A stretch of 64,000 bases of DNA, from NCBI GenBank assembly GCA_025936115.1, contig JAICTZ010000013.1, positions 1 through 64,000 of the forward strand, written 5' to 3'. This document shows, one piece after another, positions 35,909 to 44,227 of this stretch (within the stretch, counting starts at the first letter, position 1; the number at the start of each line of letters is the position of its first letter). The position numbers and the translations under genes are program-made. The notes below the pieces were generated by a model, which was not told the DNA's origin, ran no database searches, and saw only the letters and a list, made by a program, of their open reading frames with translations. This DNA comes from Polyangiaceae bacterium. Lineage in GTDB: Bacteria; Myxococcota_A; Polyangia; Polyangiales; Polyangiaceae.

Positions 35909-38491
35909 TCAGGGCGCTGCCGTTGGCACGGCCGAAATGCGACTGATTCGTATGGCGAGCTCTCGGGTGTCTTGCGAGCCCTCGAACGTCTCCGACGGCT
36001 TCGCCGTCTTCGAATACACGAACTCGATGTTGTTCAGCCCGTAGGTCAGCGCGCCCCGCGGCAGCTTGAAGACTGTTCGTGCTTCCTTGCCGATGACAGC
36101 TTTGAGCGTCGTCTTCGTATTGATCCGAGCTTCAACGTCCAACGGCTGGAGTGGACCTAGAGCATAGCCGTCGAGCTCGAGGTCGTAGTCCATGTCTTGT
36201 GGCGAAAGGATCATTCCCACGCGAGTTCGAAGACCAGCACTCCATGCGCTCACGTCGCGTCCGGTGATTTCATCGGCGTAGTAGCCACGAATCAAGCTGC
36301 CTCGGGCACTCACCGGCGCGATTCCGACTTCGGCGCGAGAAAGCAGCGGGCCGAGATGCAGACTGTCCACGGCGAGCGATGCGGTCGAGTTGCGAGCGGC
36401 TGACGGCAGCGCGAACTCCAGCAGGTTGCGGCCGCGGTGGAGCGTATCCGGCGGAAGAATCAGCGCCTGCATTTCCCAGTCGGTCCCGAGGTGCCACGCC
36501 CCGAGCTGGCGTCCGTTGATGCTGACACCTACCTCGAGAGTCTCGCCCGCTACGAGGCCGACGGCTTTCGCCACGAGCGCGAGCCCATAGGCCCCGTCCG
36601 CCGGCTTCGTCAACGAAGTCTCGACGGCAATGGTCTCTGCGGTTTGAACGAACACATGCGGGGGCTCGATGCCGCGAGTCCAGGTACCCTGCAGAGCACG
36701 GTCGCTTTCCTCCATTCCGAAGTTGAGTCCGATCTCTTCCGGTCCCACGCTGGACACCCTCGTTTGCGCGGGCTCTGCTTCATGCGGGCCGAAGCAACGG
36801 CTACAGACGGCTAGCTGCCTACCCGGAGCATCACGCGGAACGAACGTCTCACAGGAACGCGCCGGAGCGGCCTCGAGGCGGTCCACCGCCGCCCGCGACA
36901 TTGGGCTCCAGCGTTGTCGCAAAGCGAGCGGGAGTCGTTCGTCTTGGTACCAGAATACGCAGTGGCCCGCCGATTCGAGCGGGCGCCCCTCCACCGCGTC
37001 TACATACTTGGCGAAGGGCCAAACGTGCTGCGCGGCAGCTTTGCCCGGATCACCGGCAGGACTAGCCGATGTGAGCGCGAAGTGCGCGTTGGTGAACTGC
37101 GCCTCGGGCCAGCGTGGCGTAAGAAATCCTCCGAATTCCGCGTGCTCGTCGCGGAGCGTCTTGGCGATGATGCGCCATACCGAACGATCTCCGACGGGCT
37201 GGAGGTAGCCCTGAGAAGACGTCGCGAATCCCTCGCGCAGCAAGGGCATGTAGCCATTGGCGCCCGCAGCGAGCTCCCAGAGACCGACGCCGACGACGGC
37301 CGTGAGCCCGAAGGCCGCACTGAGTGCCGGTGCGCTCGGTGTTTGAACAAGCAGAGCGAAGACAACCGTGATGACCACCGGCACGACGCACAGGGCGCCA
37401 AGCACCATCGCGCAAAAGTCATATTTTTGGATGTAGTAGATAATGGGACCGCCGAGGGCCAGCCATGCAGAAACGCCGATCGTCGGTGCCAAAGTGAATA
37501 CGAACAGGAATCGCGCGAGACGTCGGTGGGCCGCGGAGACGGGCACATTGAAGCGGTCACAGACGGGCCCGAGCGCACCGAAGGCCACGCTCACGAGGCC
37601 CAATCCAACGAGCTGCGGCAGCAGCGGCGCCGCAAAGAAGCCCCCTGGAATTCTGATCGCTTTGTTCAAGCCGACGTAGGCAGCAATCCCGCCGAACACG
37701 CAGAGCACGGCCATCACGAGTAAGGCCCAGCGCGCCCGCCGCGATCGGGGAGCCTCTCGCCACTCGAAGAAAAATGCGACTGCACAAGCCAGCGCCAAAT
37801 CTCCGGCGTTAAGGAGGTAACTGAACCGATAGAACCCGAGCCCGGCCACCAACGTGAGCGCACGAAGGACGCGGCGGTCGACGAAGGCGTACGTTGCGGC
37901 GATGAAAGCAAGGGGAATCAGCGCGAAGATTTGCGAAAGAAAGCCGTCACACTGATAGTACCGGAGGAGAGGTAGCGCGACCCAGAAGCCTACGACGGCA
38001 ATCGTACCTGTAGTTGCTGCGTACAACGCCCGTCGTCGTGAGCGCGAGTGAGCCGCGGTCGCCCCTGCGCCGGCCACCGCGCAAGTCAATACGACGCAGG
38101 CGACCACGATGAGTTGCCAGACGAATCTGAACGCACTCAAGTCGTCGAACCCCAGTACGATCAGCCAATGCACAAGGGCATAGAGTGACACCATCCCTTC
38201 GTACGTCTTGGGCTCGTCGAGGAAGAAGGCATTCTTAAAGTAAAGGTGATTGCCGGCATCGCCCCCCCCCGAGGCCGGAAATCCGTTGAAGGGCGTTGCG
38301 GCAAGCAGCATCAACGCAATGGCCGAATAACATATTGCGACGATGAGGAACGTTACTGCCGCTCCTCGCTGTCTCCACCTGAGCCCCAGCGTCGGCCAAA
38401 ACGCCAGCACGAATGCCGCCGCGGTCACGCCTGTGATCGCAAGGCTCGTGTTGAGTCGCAGGCCGAGCATGAAGCGAGGCACTCCGGACAA
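35909..38491 (-). CDS. Large GT-C-like membrane protein with tandem jelly-roll domains
   Basis: An 860-residue protein. About twelve transmembrane helices occupy residues 10-430, with a GDAGNHLYFKNAFF loop typical of lipid-linked sugar transferases. A soluble linker (430-590) precedes two beta-sandwich domains. The first (590-720) has EIGLNFGMEESDRALQGTWT and INGRQLGAWHLGTDW. The second (730-860) has GMILSPQDMDYDLELDGYAL. The first is related to the C-terminal domain of the acyltransferase at 42103. The only conventional start (TTG at 38491) falls inside a hydrophobic segment whose frame continues upstream for 99 codons without ATG, GTG or TTG, so the true N-terminus is unclear. Codon usage appears less GC-extreme than in the flanking housekeeping genes. 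Confidence 0.75.
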   Translation of the reverse strand: MSGVPRFMLGLRLNTSLAITGVTAAAFVLAFWPTLGLRWRQRGAAVTFLIVAICYSAIALMLLAATPFNGFPASGGGDAGNHLYFKNAFFLDEPKTYEGMVSLYALVHWLIVLGFDDLSAFRFVWQLIVVACVVLTCAVAGAGATAAHSRSRRRALYAATTGTIAVVGFWVALPLLRYYQCDGFLSQIFALIPLAFIAATYAFVDRRVLRALTLVAGLGFYRFSYLLNAGDLALACAVAFFFEWREAPRSRRARWALLVMAVLCVFGGIAAYVGLNKAIRIPGGFFAAPLLPQLVGLGLVSVAFGALGPVCDRFNVPVSAAHRRLARFLFVFTLAPTIGVSAWLALGGPIIYYIQKYDFCAMVLGALCVVPVVITVVFALLVQTPSAPALSAAFGLTAVVGVGLWELAAGANGYMPLLREGFATSSQGYLQPVGDRSVWRIIAKTLRDEHAEFGGFLTPRWPEAQFTNAHFALTSASPAGDPGKAAAQHVWPFAKYVDAVEGRPLESAGHCVFWYQDERLPLALRQRWSPMSRAAVDRLEAAPARSCETFVPRDAPGRQLAVCSRCFGPHEAEPAQTRVSSVGPEEIGLNFGMEESDRALQGTWTRGIEPPHVFVQTAETIAVETSLTKPADGAYGLALVAKAVGLVAGETLEVGVSINGRQLGAWHLGTDWEMQALILPPDTLHRGRNLLEFALPSAARNSTASLAVDSLHLGPLLSRAEVGIAPVSARGSLIRGYYADEITGRDVSAWSAGLRTRVGMILSPQDMDYDLELDGYALGPLQPLDVEARINTKTTLKAVIGKEARTVFKLPRGALTYGLNNIEFVYSKTAKPSETFEGSQDTRELAIRISRISAVPTAAP

Positions 38492-38788
38492 CGGAAGTGC
38501 GGACGCGAGGATGGCCGCCGCGATCAGGACGCGACTACCGCGAACCGGCCTAGTTGGCGGTTGCCGGCCCTCATCGAGAAGGTCAGTGAACCTGACGAGC
38601 GCCGACCACGCGTTCAGAGCTTCAACCCATCGACGATCAAAAGACTCGGCGAGCGCGAGCAGCAGCCCGCGTTCCTGGGTGTCCTTTTGGCCCGTGTCGA
38701 GAGGCGCGTCAAGCCAGGCGACGGGCCAACGCTTCTGGCTCCTGGATGTGCTATTCGTAGGTTGAACCGCAGGACGGAGCCAGTGGTC
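38492..38788 (-). other. In-frame coding-like extension lacking a start codon
   Basis: The frame of the 860-residue gene stays open for 99 more codons and reads like protein: ERGLLLALAESFDRRWVEAL, then LVRFTDLLDEG, then a first transmembrane helix RVLIAAAILASALPLSG that runs across the nominal TTG start. There is no ATG, GTG or TTG in this stretch. Either a CTG or other rare start is used, or the gene is 5'-truncated and partly decayed. Confidence 0.5.
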
Positions 38789-38893
38789 TCATCGAAGGTA
38801 GACGCCTTCGTCGGTCGGAAGCAAAAACCACCGCACCGGCTTGCTGTCCGAGATTTGGAAAAAGATGCCAGGCAGGGTCGAAAGCTCAAAAGA
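38789..38893 (-). pseudogene. Possible C-terminal gene remnant
   Basis: Immediately before the extension, and in the same frame up to a TGA at 38789-38791, the minus strand reads SFELSTLPGIFFQISDSKP followed by VRWFLLPTDEGVYLR. This looks like the natural end of a protein rather than random frame. No start or family is identified. From 38894 to 39109 I see no convincing gene. Confidence 0.35.
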
Positions 38894-39109
38894 GCACGTG
38901 TTGGGTCGTCTCCCTGCGTATAACGACAGCGAACGCATCGGCGGCGCGCTGGGCCACGCCGTGGTCATGTTGGCCGACGGCTCGCGCGTGCCGGCGCTCG
39001 AAGTACTCGGCGATCGCCCGGTGCATCGTACGTGCTCGCCTCAAGGCAGCCGCACGACGCTGTGTCTCGTCCCCGCAGCGAAGCGCGGTCAGCTTGGAAG
39101 CGCTGAGCC

Positions 39110-39904
39110 ATGACCTGCGATCCCGCCCGCCCGAAGCCTCGCGTGCTGGCAGTGATCCCCGCCTTTAACGAGGAAGAGTCGCTCCCTGCTTTGCTCGAGG
39201 AGTTCCGAGTGGTCGGCCCTTCGCTCCACTGCAATTTGGAGGTCGTCGTAATCGACGACGGCTCGCGCGATCGTACGAGTGCAGTGGTGAGCGCCGCCGG
39301 TGTTCGGGTCGTGCGCCACTGCCGGAACTTGGGGATCGGGGCGACCGTGCAGACGGGGCTGCGGCTGGCGCTTCGCGAGGGTTTCGACGCGGCGGTTCAG
39401 GTCGACGGCGATGGCCAGCACCCGCCAGGCGAAATCGCGCGCCTGCTCGCGCGCGCCGCGCTACCGGACGCCCCCGATCTGGTGATCGGCTCCCGCGTGC
39501 TAACGTGCCGAGGCCACCAGACGACACCGCTCCGCAGGTTCGGGCAAGTCTGGCTGAGTGCTTGGCTGAGGCTCGTGTGCGGCGCGAAAATCACGGACCC
39601 CACCTCGGGTCTGCGACTGTACGGCCGGCGCGCTCTGACGCTCTTCTCCGAGAGCTACCCGTACGATTTCCCCGAGCCGGAGGTCCTCGCCGTCGCGGCG
39701 GCGCGTCACGCCGTGGTCGTGGAAGAAGGGGTCGAGATGCGCGCTAGACAGGGCGGCCGCTCGAGCATCTACGGTCTCAAGCCGGTCTACTACATGATCA
39801 AAGTGACGATCGCGATCGCGCTCGCCTATTTGCGGCACCGCGGGCGAGCCGCGCTCCCCTCGCTGTCCCCCGTGCCGCAGCCAGGAGCGTTCCATGTCCC
39901 CTGA
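39110..39904 (+). CDS. GT2 glycosyltransferase (DPM1/polyprenyl-phosphate sugar type)
   Basis: A 264-residue GT-A fold enzyme with VIPAFNEEESLPALLEEF at the nucleotide-binding end. It has VVVIDDGSRDRT, the DxD-equivalent VQVDGDGQHPP, and GSRVLTCRGH...DPTSGLRLYGRRAL. It lacks C-terminal transmembrane helices. It probably makes a polyprenyl-phosphate-linked sugar on the cytoplasmic face that the GT-C proteins then use. The end overlaps the DUF2304 gene by 11 bases; this GT2-DUF2304 pairing is widespread and suggests the small membrane protein recruits or assists the enzyme. Confidence 0.92.
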   Translation: MTCDPARPKPRVLAVIPAFNEEESLPALLEEFRVVGPSLHCNLEVVVIDDGSRDRTSAVVSAAGVRVVRHCRNLGIGATVQTGLRLALREGFDAAVQVDGDGQHPPGEIARLLARAALPDAPDLVIGSRVLTCRGHQTTPLRRFGQVWLSAWLRLVCGAKITDPTSGLRLYGRRALTLFSESYPYDFPEPEVLAVAAARHAVVVEEGVEMRARQGGRSSIYGLKPVYYMIKVTIAIALAYLRHRGRAALPSLSPVPQPGAFHVP

Positions 39905-40259
39905 CATCAGTCTCGCCCATTACTGGCCGTTTGCGGTGCTCTGTGCCGTCGCGCTCGTCGCTGTTGTCAGGCTCCTCGTCCGCGAGACGATCACCCTCCA
40001 GGGCAGTATCAGCTTCGGCGTGTTCCTGGTCGTGTTCCTGGTCGCGGCGCTCTTGCCCGAGCGGGCACTCGATGTCGCGCGGGCGATGGGCTTCACGCTG
40101 CTTTCGAACTTTCTTTTTGCGCTCGCGCTTATCGGGCTTTCGATCCTGCACTTGCGCGGACGGGTCGCCTTGTCGCGCGCGGACCTACGAACCGTGCAGC
40201 TCACGCAAGAGCTAGCGCTGCTCGAAGAGCGCGTGCGCCGCCTGAGCGGCGAGCGCTGA
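39894..40259 (+). CDS. DUF2304 small membrane protein
   Basis: A 121-residue protein with three hydrophobic segments (about 10-28, 35-53, 65-88) and a charged coiled-coil-like C-terminus (LTQELALLEERVRRLSGER). This is the layout of DUF2304 proteins that accompany GT2 glycosyltransferases. The ATG lies inside the end of the GT2 gene, so translation is coupled. No enzymatic residue is known for the family. Confidence 0.85.
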   Translation: MSPDISLAHYWPFAVLCAVALVAVVRLLVRETITLQGSISFGVFLVVFLVAALLPERALDVARAMGFTLLSNFLFALALIGLSILHLRGRVALSRADLRTVQLTQELALLEERVRRLSGER

Positions 40260-40270
40260 GGCCCCAAGCC

Positions 40271-41152
40271 GTGACGCCGAGCCCAACCGCACCCGAACGC
40301 TGTGTGCTTTGCGACGGAGCGAGCCTCGGCGTCGAATACGCCGGCCCACGCCTGCGCGTCTTCTGCTGCGCCGCATGCGGACACCGCACGGCGCTGCACC
40401 TGGAGCCGCCCGCCGCGACCGACTACTATGAGCAAACTCCGCAGTCCGATCGCTTCGTCGCGACGCTCGAAGCGACGCGGCGGCGGCAAGCTCGACGGCT
40501 CATCGAGAAGCTCGCCGAGCTCGGCGGCACCGCCGCAAACTGGTTTGATTTCGGCTTCGGCCGCGGCTGGTTCCTCGACGAGGCGCGGCCCGATATTCGC
40601 GGCGGCGTTGGTGGCTTCGAGAGCTCGCCGCTCGCCGTGCGTTGGGCCGAGAGCCGCGGCCTGTCGGTGGCGAAGCCGCTCCCGACTGCCGCGGATTGGC
40701 CCGATTTCGCGACGCTCGACTACGAGCCGGAGGTCGTGAGCTTGCTCGACGTGGTCGAGCATCTCGACGGCTCCGGCGCCGAGCGCGCGCTTCAACGCCT
40801 GCGTGCGGAGCTCCCGGCGCTCGGCTGGCTGATTGTGAAGGTACCGAGCTCGGACGGCGTGCTCTACCGAACGTCGCGAGCCCTCGCCGGACTCGCCCCG
40901 GGCCCGTACGAGCAACTCTATCAAGTGGGCACGTTGCCGCCGCACTATCACTACTTCAATCCTCGATCCTTAGCCCGCCTGCTCGAGCGGAGCGGCTACG
41001 ACGTCCGCGCGCTCCTCTTCGATCGCGACGTCGACAACCTGTTCCATCGCATCGGCTCGCTGCGCCGCCTTCCGGGCGGCGGACTTGCGGCGCGTGCGGT
41101 CGGAATGTTCCCGAACGACAGCGTGATTGCGTTCGCTACAGTGAGCGCCTAA
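40271..41152 (+). CDS. Class-I SAM-dependent methyltransferase with N-terminal zinc ribbon
   Basis: The N-terminus has CVLC and, about 20 residues later, CCAACGH, a four-Cys zinc-ribbon-like element often found in sugar C- or O-methyltransferases. The Rossmann core follows: WFDFGFGRGWFLDEA (motif I), SLLDVVEHLDG (motif II/post II, as in VLEHxxd methyltransferases), LPALGWLIVKVPSSDG, and YHYFNPRSLARLLERSGY. The 293-residue length is normal. It is 11 bases after the DUF2304 gene and so in the same operon, consistent with modifying a glycan precursor. The exact acceptor is unknown. Confidence 0.88.
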   Translation: MTPSPTAPERCVLCDGASLGVEYAGPRLRVFCCAACGHRTALHLEPPAATDYYEQTPQSDRFVATLEATRRRQARRLIEKLAELGGTAANWFDFGFGRGWFLDEARPDIRGGVGGFESSPLAVRWAESRGLSVAKPLPTAADWPDFATLDYEPEVVSLLDVVEHLDGSGAERALQRLRAELPALGWLIVKVPSSDGVLYRTSRALAGLAPGPYEQLYQVGTLPPHYHYFNPRSLARLLERSGYDVRALLFDRDVDNLFHRIGSLRRLPGGGLAARAVGMFPNDSVIAFATVSA

Positions 41153-41399
41153 TTCCAGGTCCAGCGTACGCGGTGTGATTGTTTGCCACGGGGACGGGAA
41201 GGAGAGGCCCAATCACCGGAGTGGCGTGAAAGAGTACGATGTATGTGGCGGCCGCGAAACGAAGCGACGTGAGCGCAGGGATTTGCAGGGTGCGAGCGCG
41301 CACCACTGGAATCCCGCTATCCACGGGTTCGCCCGCTGCCAAAGCCACGCCGAGCACCAGCGTCGAATCGTCCGCTAGTTTCCGATCGCTCGAACCCAC
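41136..41399 (-). pseudogene. Truncated acyltransferase-3, N-terminal remnant
   Basis: The minus-strand frame contains LQIPALTSLRFAAATYIVLFHATPVIG, the N-terminal hallmark of acyltransferase-3/OafA proteins (xLxALDGLRFxAALxVVLFH, with the catalytic His). It stops about 20 residues later, where the full family would continue for about 300 more. The 5' end overlaps the PQQ-propeller gene by 25 bases. It was probably left by a deletion whose far end is next to the methyltransferase stop at 41152. Confidence 0.65.
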
Positions 41400-42076
41400 G
41401 AAACGTTACCGTCCGGGCCAATGCAGTAGAGCCCAGCCGTCGTTGGGGCGAAGAGCGCGCCGTCCATTCCAGCGCGCATTCGCGCGACGACGTGTCCATC
41501 AGGCAAAGTCGTACGCCACATCACCGCGCCCTTGTCGTCATAGCGGACGATGTCGTCGGCCACGGCCACGGCTACGGTGCTGTCAGGCAGCGTCACCGGT
41601 GCATTAGCCTCCGGAGTCTTCTCGTGCGCTTGCGCGTCCAGATGCTTCGCCCAGGCCCATTTGCCGTCCGGGGCAACGGCGTAGAGCGACGAAGAGCTTC
41701 GAACGTAGGAAGAGCTGTTCAACGCGACGGCCACCGGGGCGATGATGCTTTCTTGTTGAGACGGTAGCTGCGCCTCCCAAAGGACGTCGCCCTCGCGACG
41801 CACAGCGATCAGGCGATGCTTCAAGGCGTAGACGGCGGTATTGTTCGGTAGCACGACCAGATCGCGGTCGAGGCGCTCCGCCCTCCCCACACGGGGCGCA
41901 TCTTCGTTCGTGGTCTTGCTGGGGGCCATGGCGCAGGACGCGCACCAAAGGGCCGCAGTCACCACGAGCGCGCGGCTTGCAACGAGGGTGGCGAGCCAGC
42001 ACTCGGCGCGTGCCGGTCGTGCACGTGACCTGAAGCGAGATTCGGCGCGAGACCTGAGTGCAGCAATTGAACTCAT
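41375..42076 (-). CDS. PQQ-like beta-propeller lipoprotein
   Basis: A 233-residue product: an Arg-rich N-region, a hydrophobic segment ending WCASC (lipobox), then about four propeller-blade-like repeats (TAVYALKHRLIAVRREGDVLWEA, YDDKGAVMWRTTLPDG, LYCIGPDGNVSW). These are half of a normal 7-8-blade PQQ/WD-type propeller, so it may oligomerise or be shortened. It lies 26 bases downstream of the acyltransferase gene in the same direction. A scaffolding or glycan-binding role is only possible, not shown. Confidence 0.65.
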   Translation of the reverse strand: MSSIAALRSRAESRFRSRARPARAECWLATLVASRALVVTAALWCASCAMAPSKTTNEDAPRVGRAERLDRDLVVLPNNTAVYALKHRLIAVRREGDVLWEAQLPSQQESIIAPVAVALNSSSYVRSSSSLYAVAPDGKWAWAKHLDAQAHEKTPEANAPVTLPDSTVAVAVADDIVRYDDKGAVMWRTTLPDGHVVARMRAGMDGALFAPTTAGLYCIGPDGNVSWVRAIGN

Positions 42077-42102
42077 TCGAGTTCTCCCCCTAGAGCTAAC
42101 AT

Positions 42103-43908
42103 CTATTTGCTCACGGGTGCGGCCGGTACCACGTCCACCCAGTCGAAAGCGGCGGCGAGCTTGCGGTCATCAGTGGAGGTAGAGAAATAGACCTTGGGCG
42201 CCTCGGCGTAAGCGAATTCGAACTTGATCTCGTTCCGGCCTTCCCTCCAGGTATTCGCTGGAACCTTGAAGCGATAAACGGTCGGGCCGCCGGTAAGTGT
42301 CTGGCTACCCACCTGCGTTCCGTTTACCTTAAGCCTCAGCGTCTGCGAGGGGCTGTTTGGGTGCGTGTAAGGGTACACACGCAAGCGTACGAACTGTTCA
42401 GTTCTCGTTGCGTCCAGGTTCAACGAGCAGGCTTTGGCTGCGCACCAAGAGAAGGAGTCCCCAGTATCCAATTGCTCGAAGCCGGACCACCCGGATCCGA
42501 GAACCTCTTTGGGAGTCGACTCGGCATCGAAGTTCACGAACGTCACGCCTGCGGCGTGCGGTTCATGGGCGAAGTACCCCCCCGTGCCGGCAATCACCGC
42601 TGCGGCTAGGATACCCGTCAAACGTCCACTGTTCGACGGCGCCGTTACCTGGGGCACGGGAGCAGCCTTCTCGACAGTCGGAGGAGAAGAGGCCGCAATA
42701 TTACTGGTTGCCGTCGAGTCAATGGGAGCTGAAGCTGTGGCCATGGCCGCGATGTTAGCTTGGTATTTCGGTCGTGAGAACCCCAATCGGCGTGTAACCG
42801 AGCGGCCCCACGCTATGGACGGCGCTTCGATGAATCGATAGGTGAGGGCGGAGAGGGGGAGGATGACGGCTAAGCGGATCACGAACTCGAAGGACCGCGA
42901 AACAGGCAGCGGGATTCGCAAGAGAACCCCGTGCATCAGGTAGACCGAATAACTGATGCGCCCGAGCCATTTTAGAAACCGAAGCCGCGTCCCCGCTCCG
43001 GTGACGACCAAGGCGATGAACGTCGCATACGCGAGGCCGCTAGCGCCGAGCGAGGAGTAGGGAACGATCCAGGAACGGGGGTTATATCCAGGGGGCGCTT
43101 GCTGCGAATAACCCGAGAACACCCAGGTCACGAGGTAGCTCGTGAGGATGGTGGCCGCGAGCAGACCAGTTATTACGGCTGCGCGCGTCCACGACATGCT
43201 CCGGCTCCAGGCGCGATACCAGAGCGTCCCCACGGGGAATGTAAGGGCCCAGAATTCAGCGGGGAAATAGTGGTACGCGCCTCCCGTGAGAGGGAGCACA
43301 ACGCCCCGCACGAGGATATATGCCGTTCCGAGCGTCACGATCCAACCGGTCTTCTCCAGGAGCCGCATATCGAACAGCAGGGCCGATGCAGCATAGAAAG
43401 CGAGCTCGAACCCAAGCGTCCAATACAGCCCAATCGCGTCGGGTTGCCCCACCCAGCTCTGCACCATCGTGATGTTCCACCAGAAGGCGCCGGGCAACGA
43501 GCTCGAGAACTCGGAATCCAGTGTCGCGATGCGCAACGCGACCAATAGCATCAGCAAGAACAGGCTGAACCAGTACAGCGGGTACAGTCTGAAGACGCGC
43601 GCTACCGCGAACGCGCCGAGGGAGCCCCTCCGCTCAAGCGTCAACGGGATCACGAAACCGCTGACCAAGAAGAACAGGACAATCCCGTAAATCCCGGGGC
43701 TCAGGATCTCTCGTCCGAGCCAGCTCGCCGTGTCCGACGACTCCTCCAAGAGGTGCATCAGTGCGGTCGACGCCACGGCTATGCCGCGGATCACGTCAAG
43801 CCAGCCGAGCCGCTCAAGCTCGCCGCCCTTGGTCTCCGCTCTGCTCGCGGCCCGGTGCACAGCGATCGAGCTCGCTAATCCGATGGTGGCATCTTCCGTT
43901 TGCGTCAT
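42103..43908 (-). CDS. Acyltransferase-3 (OafA-like) with C-terminal jelly-roll domain
   Basis: Residues 30-390 form an acyltransferase-3 membrane domain of about ten helices: LGWLDVIRGIAVASTALMHLL with the catalytic His, VLFFLVSGFVIPLTLERRG, FRLYPLYWFSLF, and a late RISYSVYLMHGVLLRIPLP. After a Ser/Thr/Pro linker and another hydrophobic segment, residues 450-600 form a beta-sandwich (FVNFDAES...LGSGWSGFEQLDTG...RLKVNGTQVGSQTL). This is related to the first C-terminal domain of the protein at 35909. It probably O-acylates a surface glycan or lipid. The extra domain, predicted to be outside the membrane, may bind the acceptor. Confidence 0.85.
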   Translation of the reverse strand: MTQTEDATIGLASSIAVHRAASRAETKGGELERLGWLDVIRGIAVASTALMHLLEESSDTASWLGREILSPGIYGIVLFFLVSGFVIPLTLERRGSLGAFAVARVFRLYPLYWFSLFLLMLLVALRIATLDSEFSSSLPGAFWWNITMVQSWVGQPDAIGLYWTLGFELAFYAASALLFDMRLLEKTGWIVTLGTAYILVRGVVLPLTGGAYHYFPAEFWALTFPVGTLWYRAWSRSMSWTRAAVITGLLAATILTSYLVTWVFSGYSQQAPPGYNPRSWIVPYSSLGASGLAYATFIALVVTGAGTRLRFLKWLGRISYSVYLMHGVLLRIPLPVSRSFEFVIRLAVILPLSALTYRFIEAPSIAWGRSVTRRLGFSRPKYQANIAAMATASAPIDSTATSNIAASSPPTVEKAAPVPQVTAPSNSGRLTGILAAAVIAGTGGYFAHEPHAAGVTFVNFDAESTPKEVLGSGWSGFEQLDTGDSFSWCAAKACSLNLDATRTEQFVRLRVYPYTHPNSPSQTLRLKVNGTQVGSQTLTGGPTVYRFKVPANTWREGRNEIKFEFAYAEAPKVYFSTSTDDRKLAAAFDWVDVVPAAPVSK

Positions 43909-43936
43909 GGCTCCCGCGCCGGACGGACCGGCATCA

Positions 43937-44149
43937 TGACTCGCTAGGGTGCCCGGGAGCCCCCGCGGCGAGCCAGATCCGAATGATTGCGGCGAGCAGC
44001 AGGGCGGCTTTCACCCCGAGCTCCTGCCTTGCTAGCCAAGCTCTCATGTACCCAAACCGAGGTCGCGCATCATGGACCAGGGGCGAGGCGAGACGCAACG
44101 CGCCCGCCAGCCCGCGTCCCTCGGCCGTCCCTGCTCCGCCTTGCGGGTT
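43937..44149 (-). pseudogene. Possible remnant of a glycosyltransferase C-terminus
   Basis: Between TAG (44150-44152) and TGA (43934-43936) the minus strand is open for 71 codons and reads VHDARPRFGYMRAWLARQELG, then KAALLLAAIIRIWLAAG. This charged-then-hydrophobic ending is as seen at the C-terminus of some GT2 enzymes. No start codon arrangement or full domain exists. It lies just upstream of the acyltransferase start, in a 319-base gap that otherwise shows nothing. Confidence 0.3.
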
Positions 44150-44227
44150 CTAGCGGCATCTCGCGCTTTTCGAGCGACGTGGAGCTTGCCTCGCGCCTGA
44201 CCGCGTGGTCACCTGCGAGGGCTTAGC

